This document shows, in pieces, positions 52,723 through 62,049 of a stretch of DNA of 62,894 nt. The notes beneath the pieces are model-generated. The model was not told the origin of the DNA. It saw nothing but the letters and a program-made list of their open reading frames with translations, and made no database searches. A program made the position numbers and the translations under genes. The stretch is from contig JAWOJB010000017.1 of the NCBI GenBank assembly GCA_046484325.1, positions 1 to 62,894 on the forward strand. Direction: 5' to 3'. The stretch is from JAWOJB01 sp046484325 (GTDB lineage: Bacteria > Actinomycetota > Acidimicrobiia > Spongiisociales > ZC4RG35). How positions within the stretch are numbered: the first letter of the stretch is position 1; each line of letters opens with the position of its first letter.

Positions 52723-55262
52723 AGCGCCCGGACCTCGTGAAGGCGGGCGCCCTGGTCTCGACCGTCGTGCTCTCGTGGGCCGCCCTCTCCTACGGCGTCA
52801 ACGAGCAGGCGCTCGAGCTCCAGGTCGGTGCAATCGCCGAGACCGACTTCTTCGCCCAGCGGTCCGCCGAGGTGGTCGACGTCGTCCGTACCGAGGAGGC
52901 GCGAGACGCGGCCGCCGAGGCCGTCGAACTCGAGTACACGCGCCAACTCGACATCGAGGCGGATGCCCGCAACGGCATCGACGCCCTCTTCGCCACCGTA
53001 CGCAACGGGGTCGCCTCGCCAGCGCCACCCACCGCCACCACCACGACCACGACCACCACCGAACCCGAGACCACGACCACGATCCCCACCGGTGAGGAGG
53101 GCGAGGGGGAGACGACCGAGACCACGGTGCCACCCCTGCAGACCGCCCTCCTCCAGGGGACCGTGTTCCTCGACGTCGACGGCGACGGGTTGCTCGGGTT
53201 GGAGCCGGGCGAGCTCGGCATCGCCGAAACCGGGGCGGCCGGGGTACCGGTGACGGTGCGGGTCGGACCCGACGAGTTCGCCACCGCCACCAGCCTCGAC
53301 GGCGGGTACCGCCTCACCGTGACGGCCGGCGATGCCGAGGTCACCGTGGTGCCCCCCACCGGGTTGCTGGCCCAGTTCAGGACCTCGGGAGCGGGCGAAC
53401 CGGCCACCGTCGCCTGTCCGGCCGACTCGGTGTGCGACGTGCCGGCCATCGGGCTGACAGCGCTGGTGCGCTCGCTGGAGGCCCAGAGTGGGGATCTGCG
53501 GGTCGCCTATGCGACCCTCGACGACGACTCCGTCCAGACCCTCGTCACCACGGCCACGGGTGACGTGTATCGGGACATCCAGAGCACCTCGCCCCGGCTC
53601 GTGCTGATCCAGACCCAGGCCCTGCAGCGCATCGAGGACTCGTTCGATAGCGGGATCTATTCGTCCGAGGATCTCATCGCCGAGCGGGGCCAGGTCGTCA
53701 ACAGCCCTCCGCTCGTGTTCAACGAGGACGGGACCCGCGACCTGGAGGCGGGGGCCGCCGCAGCAGACGTCGTCAACCTGTTCCTGCAGCAGAACTGGAC
53801 AGTCGACGAGGTGGCGACGGAGGCGGCGCGCCAGGCGGCCAGGGATGCCACGCCGGAGGTCACGGTGAGCTACCTGCCGGGCTCGCGGATCATCTCCCAG
53901 GGCGAGCCGCTGACCCAGCTCGCCATCGATGCGATCGAGGCCACCGGATCCCCCGCCGACCTTGCGATCAGCGAGCTGGCGATGGGTGCGGTGCTGGCGG
54001 TGCTCGTGGCGGTGCTGGCCTACTACCTGGCGAGGTTCCGGCCCGAGTTCTGGCGCCGCCCTCAGATGGTCACCCTGTTCGGTGTGCTGATCATCCTGGG
54101 GGCCGTGGCGGTCCGGGCGACCGGCGCCGTCTCCGACCAGGCCTCGTGGTACGTGCTGCCGGGTGTCATGTTCGGCTACCTGGCGGCGGTGCTCTTCGAC
54201 AACCGGATGGGCACTCTGATGGCGCTGGCTCTCGGGATTCTGGCCGCCGTCGGCACCCGCGACCCGGCGATGGCCGTGTACGCCACCCTCGCCACCCTCA
54301 CCCCGATCGGGTTCGTTTCGGCGGTGTCGAGTCGTCGGGCGTTCCGCAACTCGGTCGTCGTGTCGGCAGCGGCGGTGGCCGTCATCGCCGCCACCGTCGC
54401 CTGGTTCTTCGACGTGGGGGTCAACGAGAGCGTGGTGACGGTGGTCCGGGAGGCGGCGGCCTGGGGCTTCGGGGCGTCACTGATCGCGGCGCTCGTCGCG
54501 CTGGCGGCCATGCCCTTCTTCGAGTCGGTGTTCGACGTGACGACCACCCTGCGTCTGCTCGAACTGACCGACCGCAATCACGAAGCCCTGGTCCTGATCC
54601 AAGAGGAGGCGTTCGGGACCTTCAACCACTCGCTCATGGTCGGCACCCTGGCCGACGCCGCCGCCAAGGCGATCGGTGCCAACAACCTGCTCGCCAGGGC
54701 AGCCGCCTACTACCACGACATCGGCAAGACCGAGAACCCCGTGTACTTCATCGAGAACCAGTTCGGGATCCCCAATCCCCACGACGACCTGTCCCCCGCC
54801 GAGTCGGCCGAGATCGTCCGGCGTCACGTGATCGACGGGGTCGAACTGGCGCGGAGGTACAAGATCCCGTCGGAGGTGGCCGAGGGCATCGTGTGTCATC
54901 ACGGGGACGCGATCATGCGGTACTTCTACGAGAAGGCCCGGGTCCAGGCCACCGACGGCACCGTGGACCCCGACCTCTACCGCCACGCCGGCCACAAGCC
55001 CCGGTCGAAGGAGATGGCAATCCTCATGCTCGCCGACTCGGTGGAGGGGGCGTGCCGGGCCGTATTCTCCGAGGAGGAGCCGACACCCGACGGCATCGCC
55101 AAGGTGGTCACCCGGGTGGTGGACGAGAAGGTCGGCGACGGCCAGCTGTCGGTCTCGGATCTCACCCAGTCCGACCTCACCAGGGTCCAGCAGGCGTTCG
55201 TCGAGGCGATGATCGGTCACTACCATTCGCGGATTCCCTACCCCAATTTCCCGGGTAGCTGA
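52719..55262 (+). CDS. pgpH: PgpH/YqfF-type HD phosphodiesterase with inserted SdrD_B-like domain (847 aa)
   Basis: It has a membrane helix at 6-22, a long outer domain (23-415), seven membrane helices (about 419-610) and a cytoplasmic HD domain with 'TFNHSLMVGTLADAAA', 'AAAYYHDIGKTENP' (about 660-673) and 'VCHHGDAIMRYFYEKA'. PgpH proteins hydrolyse cyclic di-AMP. Unusually, the outer domain carries a Thr/Glu-rich linker (about 104-140) and a segment 'TVFLDVDGDGLLGLEPGE', 'AGVPVTVRVG', 'SLDGGYRLTV' (about 146-235) that resembles an SdrD_B/Cna-B-type beta domain. The usual family length is about 700-720. GTG 52719 overlaps phoH. Confidence 0.9.
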   Translation: MKRPDLVKAGALVSTVVLSWAALSYGVNEQALELQVGAIAETDFFAQRSAEVVDVVRTEEARDAAAEAVELEYTRQLDIEADARNGIDALFATVRNGVASPAPPTATTTTTTTTEPETTTTIPTGEEGEGETTETTVPPLQTALLQGTVFLDVDGDGLLGLEPGELGIAETGAAGVPVTVRVGPDEFATATSLDGGYRLTVTAGDAEVTVVPPTGLLAQFRTSGAGEPATVACPADSVCDVPAIGLTALVRSLEAQSGDLRVAYATLDDDSVQTLVTTATGDVYRDIQSTSPRLVLIQTQALQRIEDSFDSGIYSSEDLIAERGQVVNSPPLVFNEDGTRDLEAGAAAADVVNLFLQQNWTVDEVATEAARQAARDATPEVTVSYLPGSRIISQGEPLTQLAIDAIEATGSPADLAISELAMGAVLAVLVAVLAYYLARFRPEFWRRPQMVTLFGVLIILGAVAVRATGAVSDQASWYVLPGVMFGYLAAVLFDNRMGTLMALALGILAAVGTRDPAMAVYATLATLTPIGFVSAVSSRRAFRNSVVVSAAAVAVIAATVAWFFDVGVNESVVTVVREAAAWGFGASLIAALVALAAMPFFESVFDVTTTLRLLELTDRNHEALVLIQEEAFGTFNHSLMVGTLADAAAKAIGANNLLARAAAYYHDIGKTENPVYFIENQFGIPNPHDDLSPAESAEIVRRHVIDGVELARRYKIPSEVAEGIVCHHGDAIMRYFYEKARVQATDGTVDPDLYRHAGHKPRSKEMAILMLADSVEGACRAVFSEEEPTPDGIAKVVTRVVDEKVGDGQLSVSDLTQSDLTRVQQAFVEAMIGHYHSRIPYPNFPGS

Positions 55263-55301
55263 CGTGGACGATCCTGACCTCCCATCTCAGGGGGCTCGTC
55301 G

Positions 55302-55769
55302 GTGAACGTCTTCCTCGCCGATGAGCAATCCGTCTCGGTCGATGCCGAGGCACTCGTCGGTCTCGCCGGCCTCGTGCTGCAGAAGGAGGGGTTCCCCGAT
55401 GCCACCGACGTGACCGTCGTCCTCGTGGACGAGGAGGTCATGGCCGGGTACCACGAGTCCCATCTGGGCAAGCCGGGCCCTACCGACGTGCTGTCGTTCC
55501 CGCTCGAGCATCTGCGGCCGGGCCGTCCTCCGGCAGCGCCCGGCCAGGGGGCCCCACCAATCCATCTGGGCGACGTCCTCATCGCCCCCTCCTACGTGGC
55601 ACGGCAGGCCACCGGGCACGGGGTCGGGTTCGGCGACGAGATGGCGCTGATGCTGGTGCACGGGATGCTCCATCTGCTGGGGTACGACCACGAGTCCGAG
55701 GCCGATGCGGAGGGGATGGAGCGGAGAGAGCGGGAGTTGCTGGCCGAGGTCGGGGTTCAACGGCGATGA
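55302..55769 (+). CDS. ybeY: Endoribonuclease YbeY (155 aa)
   Basis: This is a zinc-dependent RNase that matures 16S rRNA and takes part in ribosome quality control. The signature 'VHGMLHLLGYDHE' (H-x3-H-x5-H, about residues 119-130), 'GPTDVLSFPLE' and 'LGDVLIAPS' are present. An insert of about 10 residues ('RPGRPPAAPGQGAPP') lies before the last motif. It starts at GTG 55302; its TGA overlaps the ATG of the CorC-like gene. Confidence 0.95.
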   Translation: MNVFLADEQSVSVDAEALVGLAGLVLQKEGFPDATDVTVVLVDEEVMAGYHESHLGKPGPTDVLSFPLEHLRPGRPPAAPGQGAPPIHLGDVLIAPSYVARQATGHGVGFGDEMALMLVHGMLHLLGYDHESEADAEGMERRERELLAEVGVQRR

Positions 55770-56962
55770 TCGACTGGATCGCCCCGGTCCTCAGCCTCGT
55801 CCTGCTGACGCTGGCCGCAACCGTGCGGGCGGGGGGTGCCTCGCTCATGCGCATCGGGCGGGCCGACGCCAGCCGTCATGCGGCCGAGGGCCGTCACGGT
55901 GCCCGGGCGGCCGCCGACATCCTCGAGAACAGGGAGATGATCCTGCCGGCGCTGGGTGCCGTCCATTCGGCGCTCATGGTGGCGGCCACCGTCCCTGCCG
56001 TGTGGGCCATCGTCGAGAACCTCTCGGCTCCGGGCCTGGTGGTCGGGCTCGTCGTCCTCGGGCTTGTGCTGTTCGTGGCCGGAGACGTCCTGCCCCGGGC
56101 CGTGGGCCGGGCTCGGTCGCGGGCGATCGCCTATCGGCTGGCTCCCTTCCTCCGCCCGATCGTGGATCTCGGTGCCCGATTCGTCGACGTCGGATCCACC
56201 AACGGCGACGACGGCCATGACGAGGGGGCCGACGACGACGAGGAGGACGAGGAGGAGATCGAGCTCATCTCGTCGGTTCTCGAGTTCTCCGACACTCTTG
56301 TCCGGGAGGTCATGGTGCCCCGGCCCGACATGGTGACGGTGGGAGCCGGCGCCGGTCTCAACGAGCTGATCGACCTCGTCGAAGAGCACGGCGTGTCGCG
56401 GATCCCGGTCGTGGGTGAGGGGGTCGACGACATCGTGGGCCTCGTGATCGTCAAGGACCTGCTCCCGGGTCTGGCGACGGGGCATCCGCCTGTCACCGTG
56501 GCCGAGGTGATACGGCCCATCGAGGCCGTGCCCGAGACGAAGCGGGTCTTCGACCTGTTGCGGGAGATGCAGGCCTCTCGCACCCATCTGGCGGTCGTCG
56601 TCGACGAATACGGGGCGACGGCGGGGCTCGTGACCATCGAGGACCTGCTCGAAGAGCTGGTCGGGGAGATCACCGACGAGTACGACGAGGACGAGTTGCT
56701 GCTCGTCGAGGGGCCTGAGGGCAGGTGGGCGGTGGACGGGCGCCTCCCGGTCGAGGATCTCTCCGCGGTGCTTGGCGTGCAGCTCCCCGAGGACGAGTGG
56801 GATACGGTCGGGGGCCTGGTGCTCGGATTCGCCGGGCGGGTCCCGCGCGAAGGCGAGCGGTTCGACGTCGACGGGGTGTCGTTCACGGTGACGAAGGTGC
56901 AGGGCCGGCGGGTGGCGGAGGTCGAGATCGAGCACCCGGCTTCGTCCGGGGATCCGGCGTGA
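55766..56962 (+). CDS. CNNM/CorC-family membrane protein with CBS pair (398 aa)
   Basis: A DUF21 membrane domain (about residues 5-140; three to four helices) is followed by a Glu/Asp-rich linker, two CBS domains ('VMVPRPDMVTVGAGAGLNEL', 'VIRPIEAVPETKRVFDLL', about 180-300) and a C-terminal transporter-associated CorC_HlyC domain. The family is tied to magnesium or cobalt efflux, often labelled hemolysin-like. The linker has an unusually acidic run (DDDEEDEEEIEL, about 153-165). ATG 55766 overlaps ybeY, and its stop overlaps era. Confidence 0.92.
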   Translation: MIDWIAPVLSLVLLTLAATVRAGGASLMRIGRADASRHAAEGRHGARAAADILENREMILPALGAVHSALMVAATVPAVWAIVENLSAPGLVVGLVVLGLVLFVAGDVLPRAVGRARSRAIAYRLAPFLRPIVDLGARFVDVGSTNGDDGHDEGADDDEEDEEEIELISSVLEFSDTLVREVMVPRPDMVTVGAGAGLNELIDLVEEHGVSRIPVVGEGVDDIVGLVIVKDLLPGLATGHPPVTVAEVIRPIEAVPETKRVFDLLREMQASRTHLAVVVDEYGATAGLVTIEDLLEELVGEITDEYDEDELLLVEGPEGRWAVDGRLPVEDLSAVLGVQLPEDEWDTVGGLVLGFAGRVPREGERFDVDGVSFTVTKVQGRRVAEVEIEHPASSGDPA

Positions 56963-57852
56963 AGTCCGGCTTCGTGCCGGTGGTGGGGCGGCCCAACGTC
57001 GGCAAGTCGACGCTGGTCAACGCCCTGGTCGGTCGCAAGGTCGCGATCACCTCGAGCAGGCCGCAGACGACCCGCAACACCATCCGTGGCATCGTGACCG
57101 GCGCCGTCGACGGCGACCCCGCCTGGCAGTTGGTGCTCGTTGACACGCCGGGGATCCACAAGCCGCGTACCGAGCTCGGGAACCGCCTCAACGCCCTCGT
57201 CTACGGGACCCTCGCCCACGCCGACGCGGTGGTCTTCGTGGTCGATGCCACGCAGCCGATCGGTCCCGGCGACCGGCTGATCGCCGAGCGCCTCCGCGAT
57301 GCGTCGGCAGAGGTGATCGTCGCCGTCAACAAGACCGACCGGGCGGCCAGGGAGGCCATCGTCCTCCAACTCGAGCACGCCGGGGAGTGGGACTTCTCGG
57401 CGTACGTCCCCCTCAGCGCGCTGACCGGCCAGAACCTCGTCCCGCTCGTCGATGAGCTGGTGGCCAGGTTGCCCGACGGGCCGCTGTTCTTCCCGCCCGA
57501 CGTCCGGACCGACCAGGCCGACGAGCATCTGGCCGCCGAGCTCGTTCGCGAGCAGTTCCTCGAGCTCCTCCACGATGAGCTGCCCCATTCGCTGGCCGTG
57601 ATCACCGAAGACCTCTACCAGCGCGACGACGGGCTGGTGATGGTGACCGCCCGGCTCGTGGTCGAGCGCGACTCCCAGCGCGGCATCATCATCGGCAAGG
57701 GAGGCTCGATGCTCGAGCAGGCCGGGACCAAGGCCCGCGCCGAACTGGAGGCGCTGTTCGGCGCTCGGGTTCACCTCGACCTTCGGGTGACCGTCGAGCC
57801 CGACTGGCAGCGTCGACCCCAGCTGCTCGACCGGCTCGGATTCGGGCCGTGA
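56959..57852 (+). CDS. era: GTPase Era (297 aa)
   Basis: This is a ribosome-assembly GTPase. G1 'VVGRPNVGKSTLVNALVG' (residues ~8-25), G2 'SSRPQTTRNTIRG', G3 'LVDTPGIHKPRTELG', G4 'AVNKTDRAA', and a C-terminal KH domain with 'ERDSQRGIIIGKGGSMLEQAG' (about 235-255) that binds 16S rRNA. GTG 56959 overlaps the CorC-like stop (GTGA), so ybeY-corC-era form one translational block. Confidence 0.96.
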   Translation: MKSGFVPVVGRPNVGKSTLVNALVGRKVAITSSRPQTTRNTIRGIVTGAVDGDPAWQLVLVDTPGIHKPRTELGNRLNALVYGTLAHADAVVFVVDATQPIGPGDRLIAERLRDASAEVIVAVNKTDRAAREAIVLQLEHAGEWDFSAYVPLSALTGQNLVPLVDELVARLPDGPLFFPPDVRTDQADEHLAAELVREQFLELLHDELPHSLAVITEDLYQRDDGLVMVTARLVVERDSQRGIIIGKGGSMLEQAGTKARAELEALFGARVHLDLRVTVEPDWQRRPQLLDRLGFGP

Positions 57853-57880
57853 GCGCCTCCGGCCGCCTAGCCTGGGCCGC

Positions 57881-58501
57881 GTGACGACGTCGACGACGGT
57901 TCGGGCGCGGCGGGTCGCCGACCTCGCTCTGGAGGGCCAGGTCGGGTGGGCTGCGCTCGAGCTGGCCCGGTTCGCCCACCCCGGCCTCGAGCCCGAGCCC
58001 TACCTCGACCGCATGACCGCCATGGCCGGCCGGGTGGAGGGGAGCACCCACCTGGCGCTCCGCCGGGTGGTGGGGATCGGCGAGGGTCTCGGAGGCAACG
58101 TCGACGACTACGACAACCCCGACAACTCGTTCGTGAACCGGGTGCTCGACACCCGGCGCGGGATCCCGGTGTCGCTCTCGGTCATCTGGATGGAGGTGGG
58201 CCGCCGGGCCGGGCTCGAGGTCGTCGGGGTCGGGATCCCCGGCCACTTCCTCGTCTACGCCGCCCGCCAGCTCGTCGATCCGTTCCACTATGGCGAGGCG
58301 ATCGGCTTCGACGAGGCTGCGGGGCTCGTGGCCACCGCCCTCGGCGGCGCCCCCAGGCTCGACCGTTCATGGCTCGAGCCGGTCACCGACGCGCACACCA
58401 TCGACCGGATGCTGCGCAATCTCGACCATCTCTACCGGGAACGCGGGGATCTGCACCACCTCGAGTGGGTCACCGCCTGCCGGGACGAGCTCGCCCGCTG
58501 A
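57881..58501 (+). CDS. SirB1/transglutaminase-like protein (206 aa)
   Basis: This is a single Transglut_core2 domain: 'LALRRVVGIGEGLGGNVDDY', 'NSFVNRVLDTRRGIPVSLSV' and 'VGVGIPGHFLVYAARQLVDPF', as in SirB1. The usual catalytic Cys is not seen (the NSFVNRVLD stretch is conserved, but no Cys lies where expected), so it is probably not a transglutaminase. GTG 57881 lies 28 bases behind era. Its end is followed by tandem repeats and a hairpin. Confidence 0.85.
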   Translation: MTTSTTVRARRVADLALEGQVGWAALELARFAHPGLEPEPYLDRMTAMAGRVEGSTHLALRRVVGIGEGLGGNVDDYDNPDNSFVNRVLDTRRGIPVSLSVIWMEVGRRAGLEVVGVGIPGHFLVYAARQLVDPFHYGEAIGFDEAAGLVATALGGAPRLDRSWLEPVTDAHTIDRMLRNLDHLYRERGDLHHLEWVTACRDELAR

Positions 58502-58521
58502 GCGAACCTGTCGAGTGAACC

Positions 58522-58557
58522 GTCGAGCCCGTTGAGCCCGTCGAGCCCGTCGAGTGA
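58522..58557. repeat. 9-bp tandem repeat
   Basis: GTCGAGCCC is repeated three times with one variant base (58522-58548), and a partial fourth unit GTCGAGTGA follows (58549-58557). It lies in the gap between the SirB1-like gene and the convergent pterin dehydratase, just before the hairpin. Confidence 0.6.
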
Positions 58558-58593
58558 ACCTAGAACGCCAACTATTGGCTCTTCAGGTTCACT
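58553..58593. terminator. Imperfect hairpin between convergent genes
   Basis: Outer arms 58553-58561 and 58585-58593 (9 bp) and an inner stem 58567-58571/58575-58579 (5 bp) with an internal loop between. The hairpin is shared by the convergent SirB1-like and dehydratase genes. Confidence 0.55.
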
Positions 58594-58609
58594 GGATGGA
58601 GAGGGGTCG

Positions 58610-58888
58610 TCAGACGAGCCGGTCGATGGCCGCCGCCAGGGTGGCGTCCTGGTCGGTCAACCCTGCCGCCGAGTGGGTTGAGAGCGTCAACGTCACCCGG
58701 TTCCACCGGAGGTCGATGTCAGGGTGGTGGAACGCCTTTTCCGAGAGGATCGCCACCTTGGTGACGAACCCCATGGCCTCGACGAAGTCGGCGAACTCGA
58801 AGGTCCGCGTCATCGAGCGGTCGGAGACGGTCCACTCGGGGTGGGCGGCGATGAGGGCGTAGCGGCCGGCGGCGTCGAGCAACGTCAT
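58610..58888 (-). CDS. phhB: Pterin-4a-carbinolamine dehydratase (92 aa)
   Basis: The fold is visible in 'TRTFEFADFVEAMGFVTKVA' and the conserved 'EKAFHHPDIDLRWNRVTLTLSTHSAAGLTDQD', here residues 49-80, with the H-H-P-x-(ID) motif that binds the pterin. The enzyme recycles tetrahydrobiopterin-like cofactors; small homologues also act as dimerisation factors. ATG 58888 is preferred to upstream frame starts. The divergent DNA ligase gene starts 51 bases away. Confidence 0.92.
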   Translation of the reverse strand: MTLLDAAGRYALIAAHPEWTVSDRSMTRTFEFADFVEAMGFVTKVAILSEKAFHHPDIDLRWNRVTLTLSTHSAAGLTDQDATLAAAIDRLV

Positions 58889-58939
58889 GACCCCACCGTA
58901 CCCCCGCTCCACGTCCCCCGGGGTGGTTGACTTGGGGTC

Positions 58940-60439
58940 GTGCGGTTCGCTGACTTGGTCGACGTCGGGCGGCGGGTGGCCGCCACCGGCTCGCGCATCG
59001 CCAAGACCGCATTGCTCGCCGAAGTGATCTCGAGGCTCGAAGACGACGAGCTGGAGCCGGGCGTTTGGTTCCTGGCCGGTGGGATCCGCCAGGGCCGGCT
59101 GGGTGTCGGCTTCAGCGGCGCCTACGGGGTCGAGGCGCCGCCCGCCGCCGAGCCCTCGCTAACCGTCTCCGAGGTCGACCGGATGCTCGGCGAGTTGCCG
59201 TCTGTCTCCGGGCCGGGGTCCCAAGCCGAGCGGGCGCGCCGCCTGACCGAGCTCCTGGGCCGGGCGACCCTCGAGGAGCAGGATCTGGTCCGCCGGCTCC
59301 TCACCGGTGGGGTGCGGCAGGGGGCGCTGGAGGCGATCGTGGTCGAGGCCGTGGCAGCCGCCTCCGGCGCGGCCGTCGACCTGGTGCGACGGGCGGTGAT
59401 GTTGACCGGGGACGTGGGGCGGGCGGCGGCCGTCGCCCGGTTCCAGGGGATCTCCGGACTCGAGTCCGTCCGCCTCCAGCCGATGATCCCGATCCGGCCG
59501 ATGCTCGCCGCGAGCGCTTCCGGTGTGGGCGATGCCGTTGACGGCGAGGTGGCGGTCGAATGGAAGCTCGACGGTGCCCGGATCCAGGTCCACCGCCACG
59601 CCGGTCGGGTCCGGGTGTTCACCCGTAACCTCAACGACGTCACCGACCGGATGCCCGAGGTGGTACGGGAGGTGGCCGGCCTCGATGTGAGCTCGGTTGT
59701 CCTCGACGGCGAGGCGCTCGCGCTCCGGCCCGACGGCACCCCCCAGCCGTTTCAGGAGACGATGAGCCGGTTCGGGACCGAGTCGACGACAGACCAACCG
59801 GTCCTCCATCCGTACTTTTTCGACCTGCTCGAGCACGACGGAACAACGCTCATCGACCTGCCGCTCGATCGGCGGCAGGCGCGCCTCGACGCCGTCGTCC
59901 CCAAAGGGTTGCGGGTGCCCCGTCTCCTGACGGACGACCCCGATTCGGCCGAACGGTTCCTTCGTGCGGCGCTGGACGCCGGTCAGGAGGGGGTGGTGGT
60001 CAAGCGTCTCGACTCGGTCTACGAGGCAGGCCGTCGGGGGGCTGCCTGGCGCAAGGTCAAACCGGTCCACACCTACGACCTGGTTGTGCTGGCCGCCGAG
60101 TGGGGGCACGGGAGGCGGCAAGGCCGGCTCTCCAACATCCACCTGGGGGCCCGGGATGGCGATGGCTTCACGATGGTGGGGAAGACCTTCAAGGGGATGA
60201 CCGATGCGATGCTCGAGTGGCAGACCGAGCGGTTCCTGGCGCTCGAGGAGCGCCGCACCCGCTCGACCGTCTACCTGCGGCCCGAGCAGGTTGCGCAGGT
60301 GGCGATCGACGGGGTCCAGGCGAGCTCGAGATATTCCGGTGGCGTCGCCCTCCGGTTCGCCAGGGTGGTGCGCTACCGGGACGACAAACCGGCCGGGGAG
60401 GCGGACACCCTGGCCGGTCTGCGCGAGCTGCTCCGATGA
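58940..60439 (+). CDS. lig: ATP-dependent DNA ligase (499 aa)
   Basis: The N-terminal DNA-binding domain (about 1-180) precedes the adenylation domain with motif I 'VAVEWKLDGARIQVHR' (active-site Lys in 'EWKLDGAR', about residue 213), motif III 'FFDLLEHDGTTL', motif IV 'EGVVVKRLDSVYE' and motif V 'AWRKVKPVHTYD', and an OB fold. This is the LigB/archaeal-type full-length ligase, additional to the NAD-dependent LigA expected elsewhere in the chromosome. It probably serves repair. It starts at GTG 58940. Confidence 0.93.
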   Translation: MRFADLVDVGRRVAATGSRIAKTALLAEVISRLEDDELEPGVWFLAGGIRQGRLGVGFSGAYGVEAPPAAEPSLTVSEVDRMLGELPSVSGPGSQAERARRLTELLGRATLEEQDLVRRLLTGGVRQGALEAIVVEAVAAASGAAVDLVRRAVMLTGDVGRAAAVARFQGISGLESVRLQPMIPIRPMLAASASGVGDAVDGEVAVEWKLDGARIQVHRHAGRVRVFTRNLNDVTDRMPEVVREVAGLDVSSVVLDGEALALRPDGTPQPFQETMSRFGTESTTDQPVLHPYFFDLLEHDGTTLIDLPLDRRQARLDAVVPKGLRVPRLLTDDPDSAERFLRAALDAGQEGVVVKRLDSVYEAGRRGAAWRKVKPVHTYDLVVLAAEWGHGRRQGRLSNIHLGARDGDGFTMVGKTFKGMTDAMLEWQTERFLALEERRTRSTVYLRPEQVAQVAIDGVQASSRYSGGVALRFARVVRYRDDKPAGEADTLAGLRELLR

Positions 60440-60497
60440 CCACCCTTCGAGCCGGGCTCCCCGTCACCAACCACATCCGGCAATACCATCGACGGCC

Positions 60498-61214
60498 ATG
60501 GCGTTGAAGCACGATCAGGGCATCGTGATCCGCTCCTTCCCGTTCGGCGAAGCCGACCGGGTGATCGTGCTGGTCGGTCCCGACCGCGGCAAGCTGCGAA
60601 CCGTTGCCAAGGGAATCCGCAAGACCACCTCCCGTTTCGGCGGCAGGCTCGAGCCCTTCACCCACGTCGAGCTGGTGCTCTGGGAGGGGAGGGGGCTCCC
60701 CACGATCACCCAGGTCGAGGTGGTGGACGCCTTCCCCCGGCTGCGGTCCGACCTGGACCGGGTCACGGCGGCATCGACGATGGTCGAGGCGGCCGACGCA
60801 GTCGCCCAGGAGGACGAGCCGTCGAGGGGCCTGTTCGGCCTGCTTCGTCGGGGACTCGAGGCCCTCGAGTCGGGGGCGACCGGCAGTGACCTGGTCACGG
60901 CCTTCCTGCTCCAGCTCGCCGGGGTGGTTGGGATGGCACCCTCGCTCGAGTCGTGTGCCTCGTGCGGGCGGGTCGACGCGCTCGAGCGGTTCACCTTCGC
61001 CGGGGGAGGCGTGGTATGCGACGGCTGCCGGGGCGAGGGGGCGGTCCGCCTCCGTTCGGGTGTCACCGACTATCTCGCCGCCCTCGCCCGTGCCGACCTG
61101 TCGAGGCTCCCCGCAGAGGACCCCGATCTGGCCGGCGAGGCGATGGGGGTCGCTCGCCGCTTTGTCGAGTACCACCTCGACCGGCGGCTGTCGTCGCTGG
61201 CGGTGCTGGAGTGA
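60498..61214 (+). CDS. recO: DNA repair protein RecO (238 aa)
   Basis: The N-terminal OB fold ('QGIVIRSFPFGEADRVIVLV', 'GKLRTVAKGIRKTTSRFGG') and a C-terminal helical part with a zinc ribbon, C-x2-C 'CASCGRVD' (about residue 152) and 'CDGCRGEG' (about 173). RecO loads RecA onto single-stranded DNA with RecR. Length is normal. Its TGA overlaps the GTG of uppS. Confidence 0.92.
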   Translation: MALKHDQGIVIRSFPFGEADRVIVLVGPDRGKLRTVAKGIRKTTSRFGGRLEPFTHVELVLWEGRGLPTITQVEVVDAFPRLRSDLDRVTAASTMVEAADAVAQEDEPSRGLFGLLRRGLEALESGATGSDLVTAFLLQLAGVVGMAPSLESCASCGRVDALERFTFAGGGVVCDGCRGEGAVRLRSGVTDYLAALARADLSRLPAEDPDLAGEAMGVARRFVEYHLDRRLSSLAVLE

Positions 61215-61981
61215 CCGAGCCCCTCGACCTCAGCCGGCTCGACCCGAACCGCATCCCCCGCCACGTCGGACTCATCCTCGACGGCAACGGCCGGTGGGCC
61301 AATGCCCGAGGGCTGCCTCGCACTGCCGGTCACGCCGCCGGCGAGGCGGCCCTCTTCGACTGCGTCGAGGGGGCGCTCCAGATCGGCGTCGAATGGCTGA
61401 CCGCCTTCGTCTTCTCGACCGAGAACTGGTCCCGGTCTCCCGAGGAGGTGGCATTCCTCATGTGGTTCAACGAGGACCTGCTGCTCCGCCGCCGTGACGA
61501 CCTCCACGAGCAGGGCGTTCGGATGGTCTTCGCCGGCGACCTCGCCGACCCCCGCATCCCCGACCGCAACCGCCACCACATGGCCGAGGCCGCCGCCCTG
61601 ACCAGGGACAACGACCGGCTCACGCTCGTCTTCGCCTTCAACTACGGGAGCCGGGCCGAACTGGCCCACGCCGCCCGCCGGATCGCCGCCGACGTCACCG
61701 CAGGCGCCATCACCCCCGAGGAGGTCGACGAGGCGGCCCTCACCGCCCGGTTCTACGTCCCCGAGATGCCCAACGTCGACCTGGTGATCCGATCCTCTGG
61801 CGAGCACCGCCTCTCCAACTTCCTCTTATGGCAGGCGGCCTACGCCGAGTTCGTGTTCCCCGGCATCCTCTGGCCCGACTTCGACCGCAACGGCCTGCTC
61901 GACGCGGTGGTCGAGTACCAGCACCGGGAGCGGCGGTTCGGGGGAGCCGTCGACGAGGTGGGCGAGTCCCTCCCCGACTGA
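61211..61981 (+). CDS. uppS: Isoprenyl (undecaprenyl-type) diphosphate synthase (256 aa)
   Basis: A cis-prenyltransferase making the lipid carrier for cell-wall synthesis. The family motifs are present: 'HVGLILDGNGRWANARGLPR' (catalytic Asp near residue 24), 'FVFSTENWSRSPEEV', 'VFAFNYGSRAELAHA' and 'DLVIRSSGEHRLSNFLLWQ'. Most homologues have TGGE or SGGE in the last motif; here it is SSGEH. Chain length cannot be told from sequence. GTG 61211 is coupled to recO. Confidence 0.94.
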   Translation: MTEPLDLSRLDPNRIPRHVGLILDGNGRWANARGLPRTAGHAAGEAALFDCVEGALQIGVEWLTAFVFSTENWSRSPEEVAFLMWFNEDLLLRRRDDLHEQGVRMVFAGDLADPRIPDRNRHHMAEAAALTRDNDRLTLVFAFNYGSRAELAHAARRIAADVTAGAITPEEVDEAALTARFYVPEMPNVDLVIRSSGEHRLSNFLLWQAAYAEFVFPGILWPDFDRNGLLDAVVEYQHRERRFGGAVDEVGESLPD

Positions 61982-62049
61982 GCGCGGGCGGCGAACCCTC
62001 CACCGCCTCCTACACTCCTGGTTCCTCCCTCTCCCTTCGTGAGCCGACC

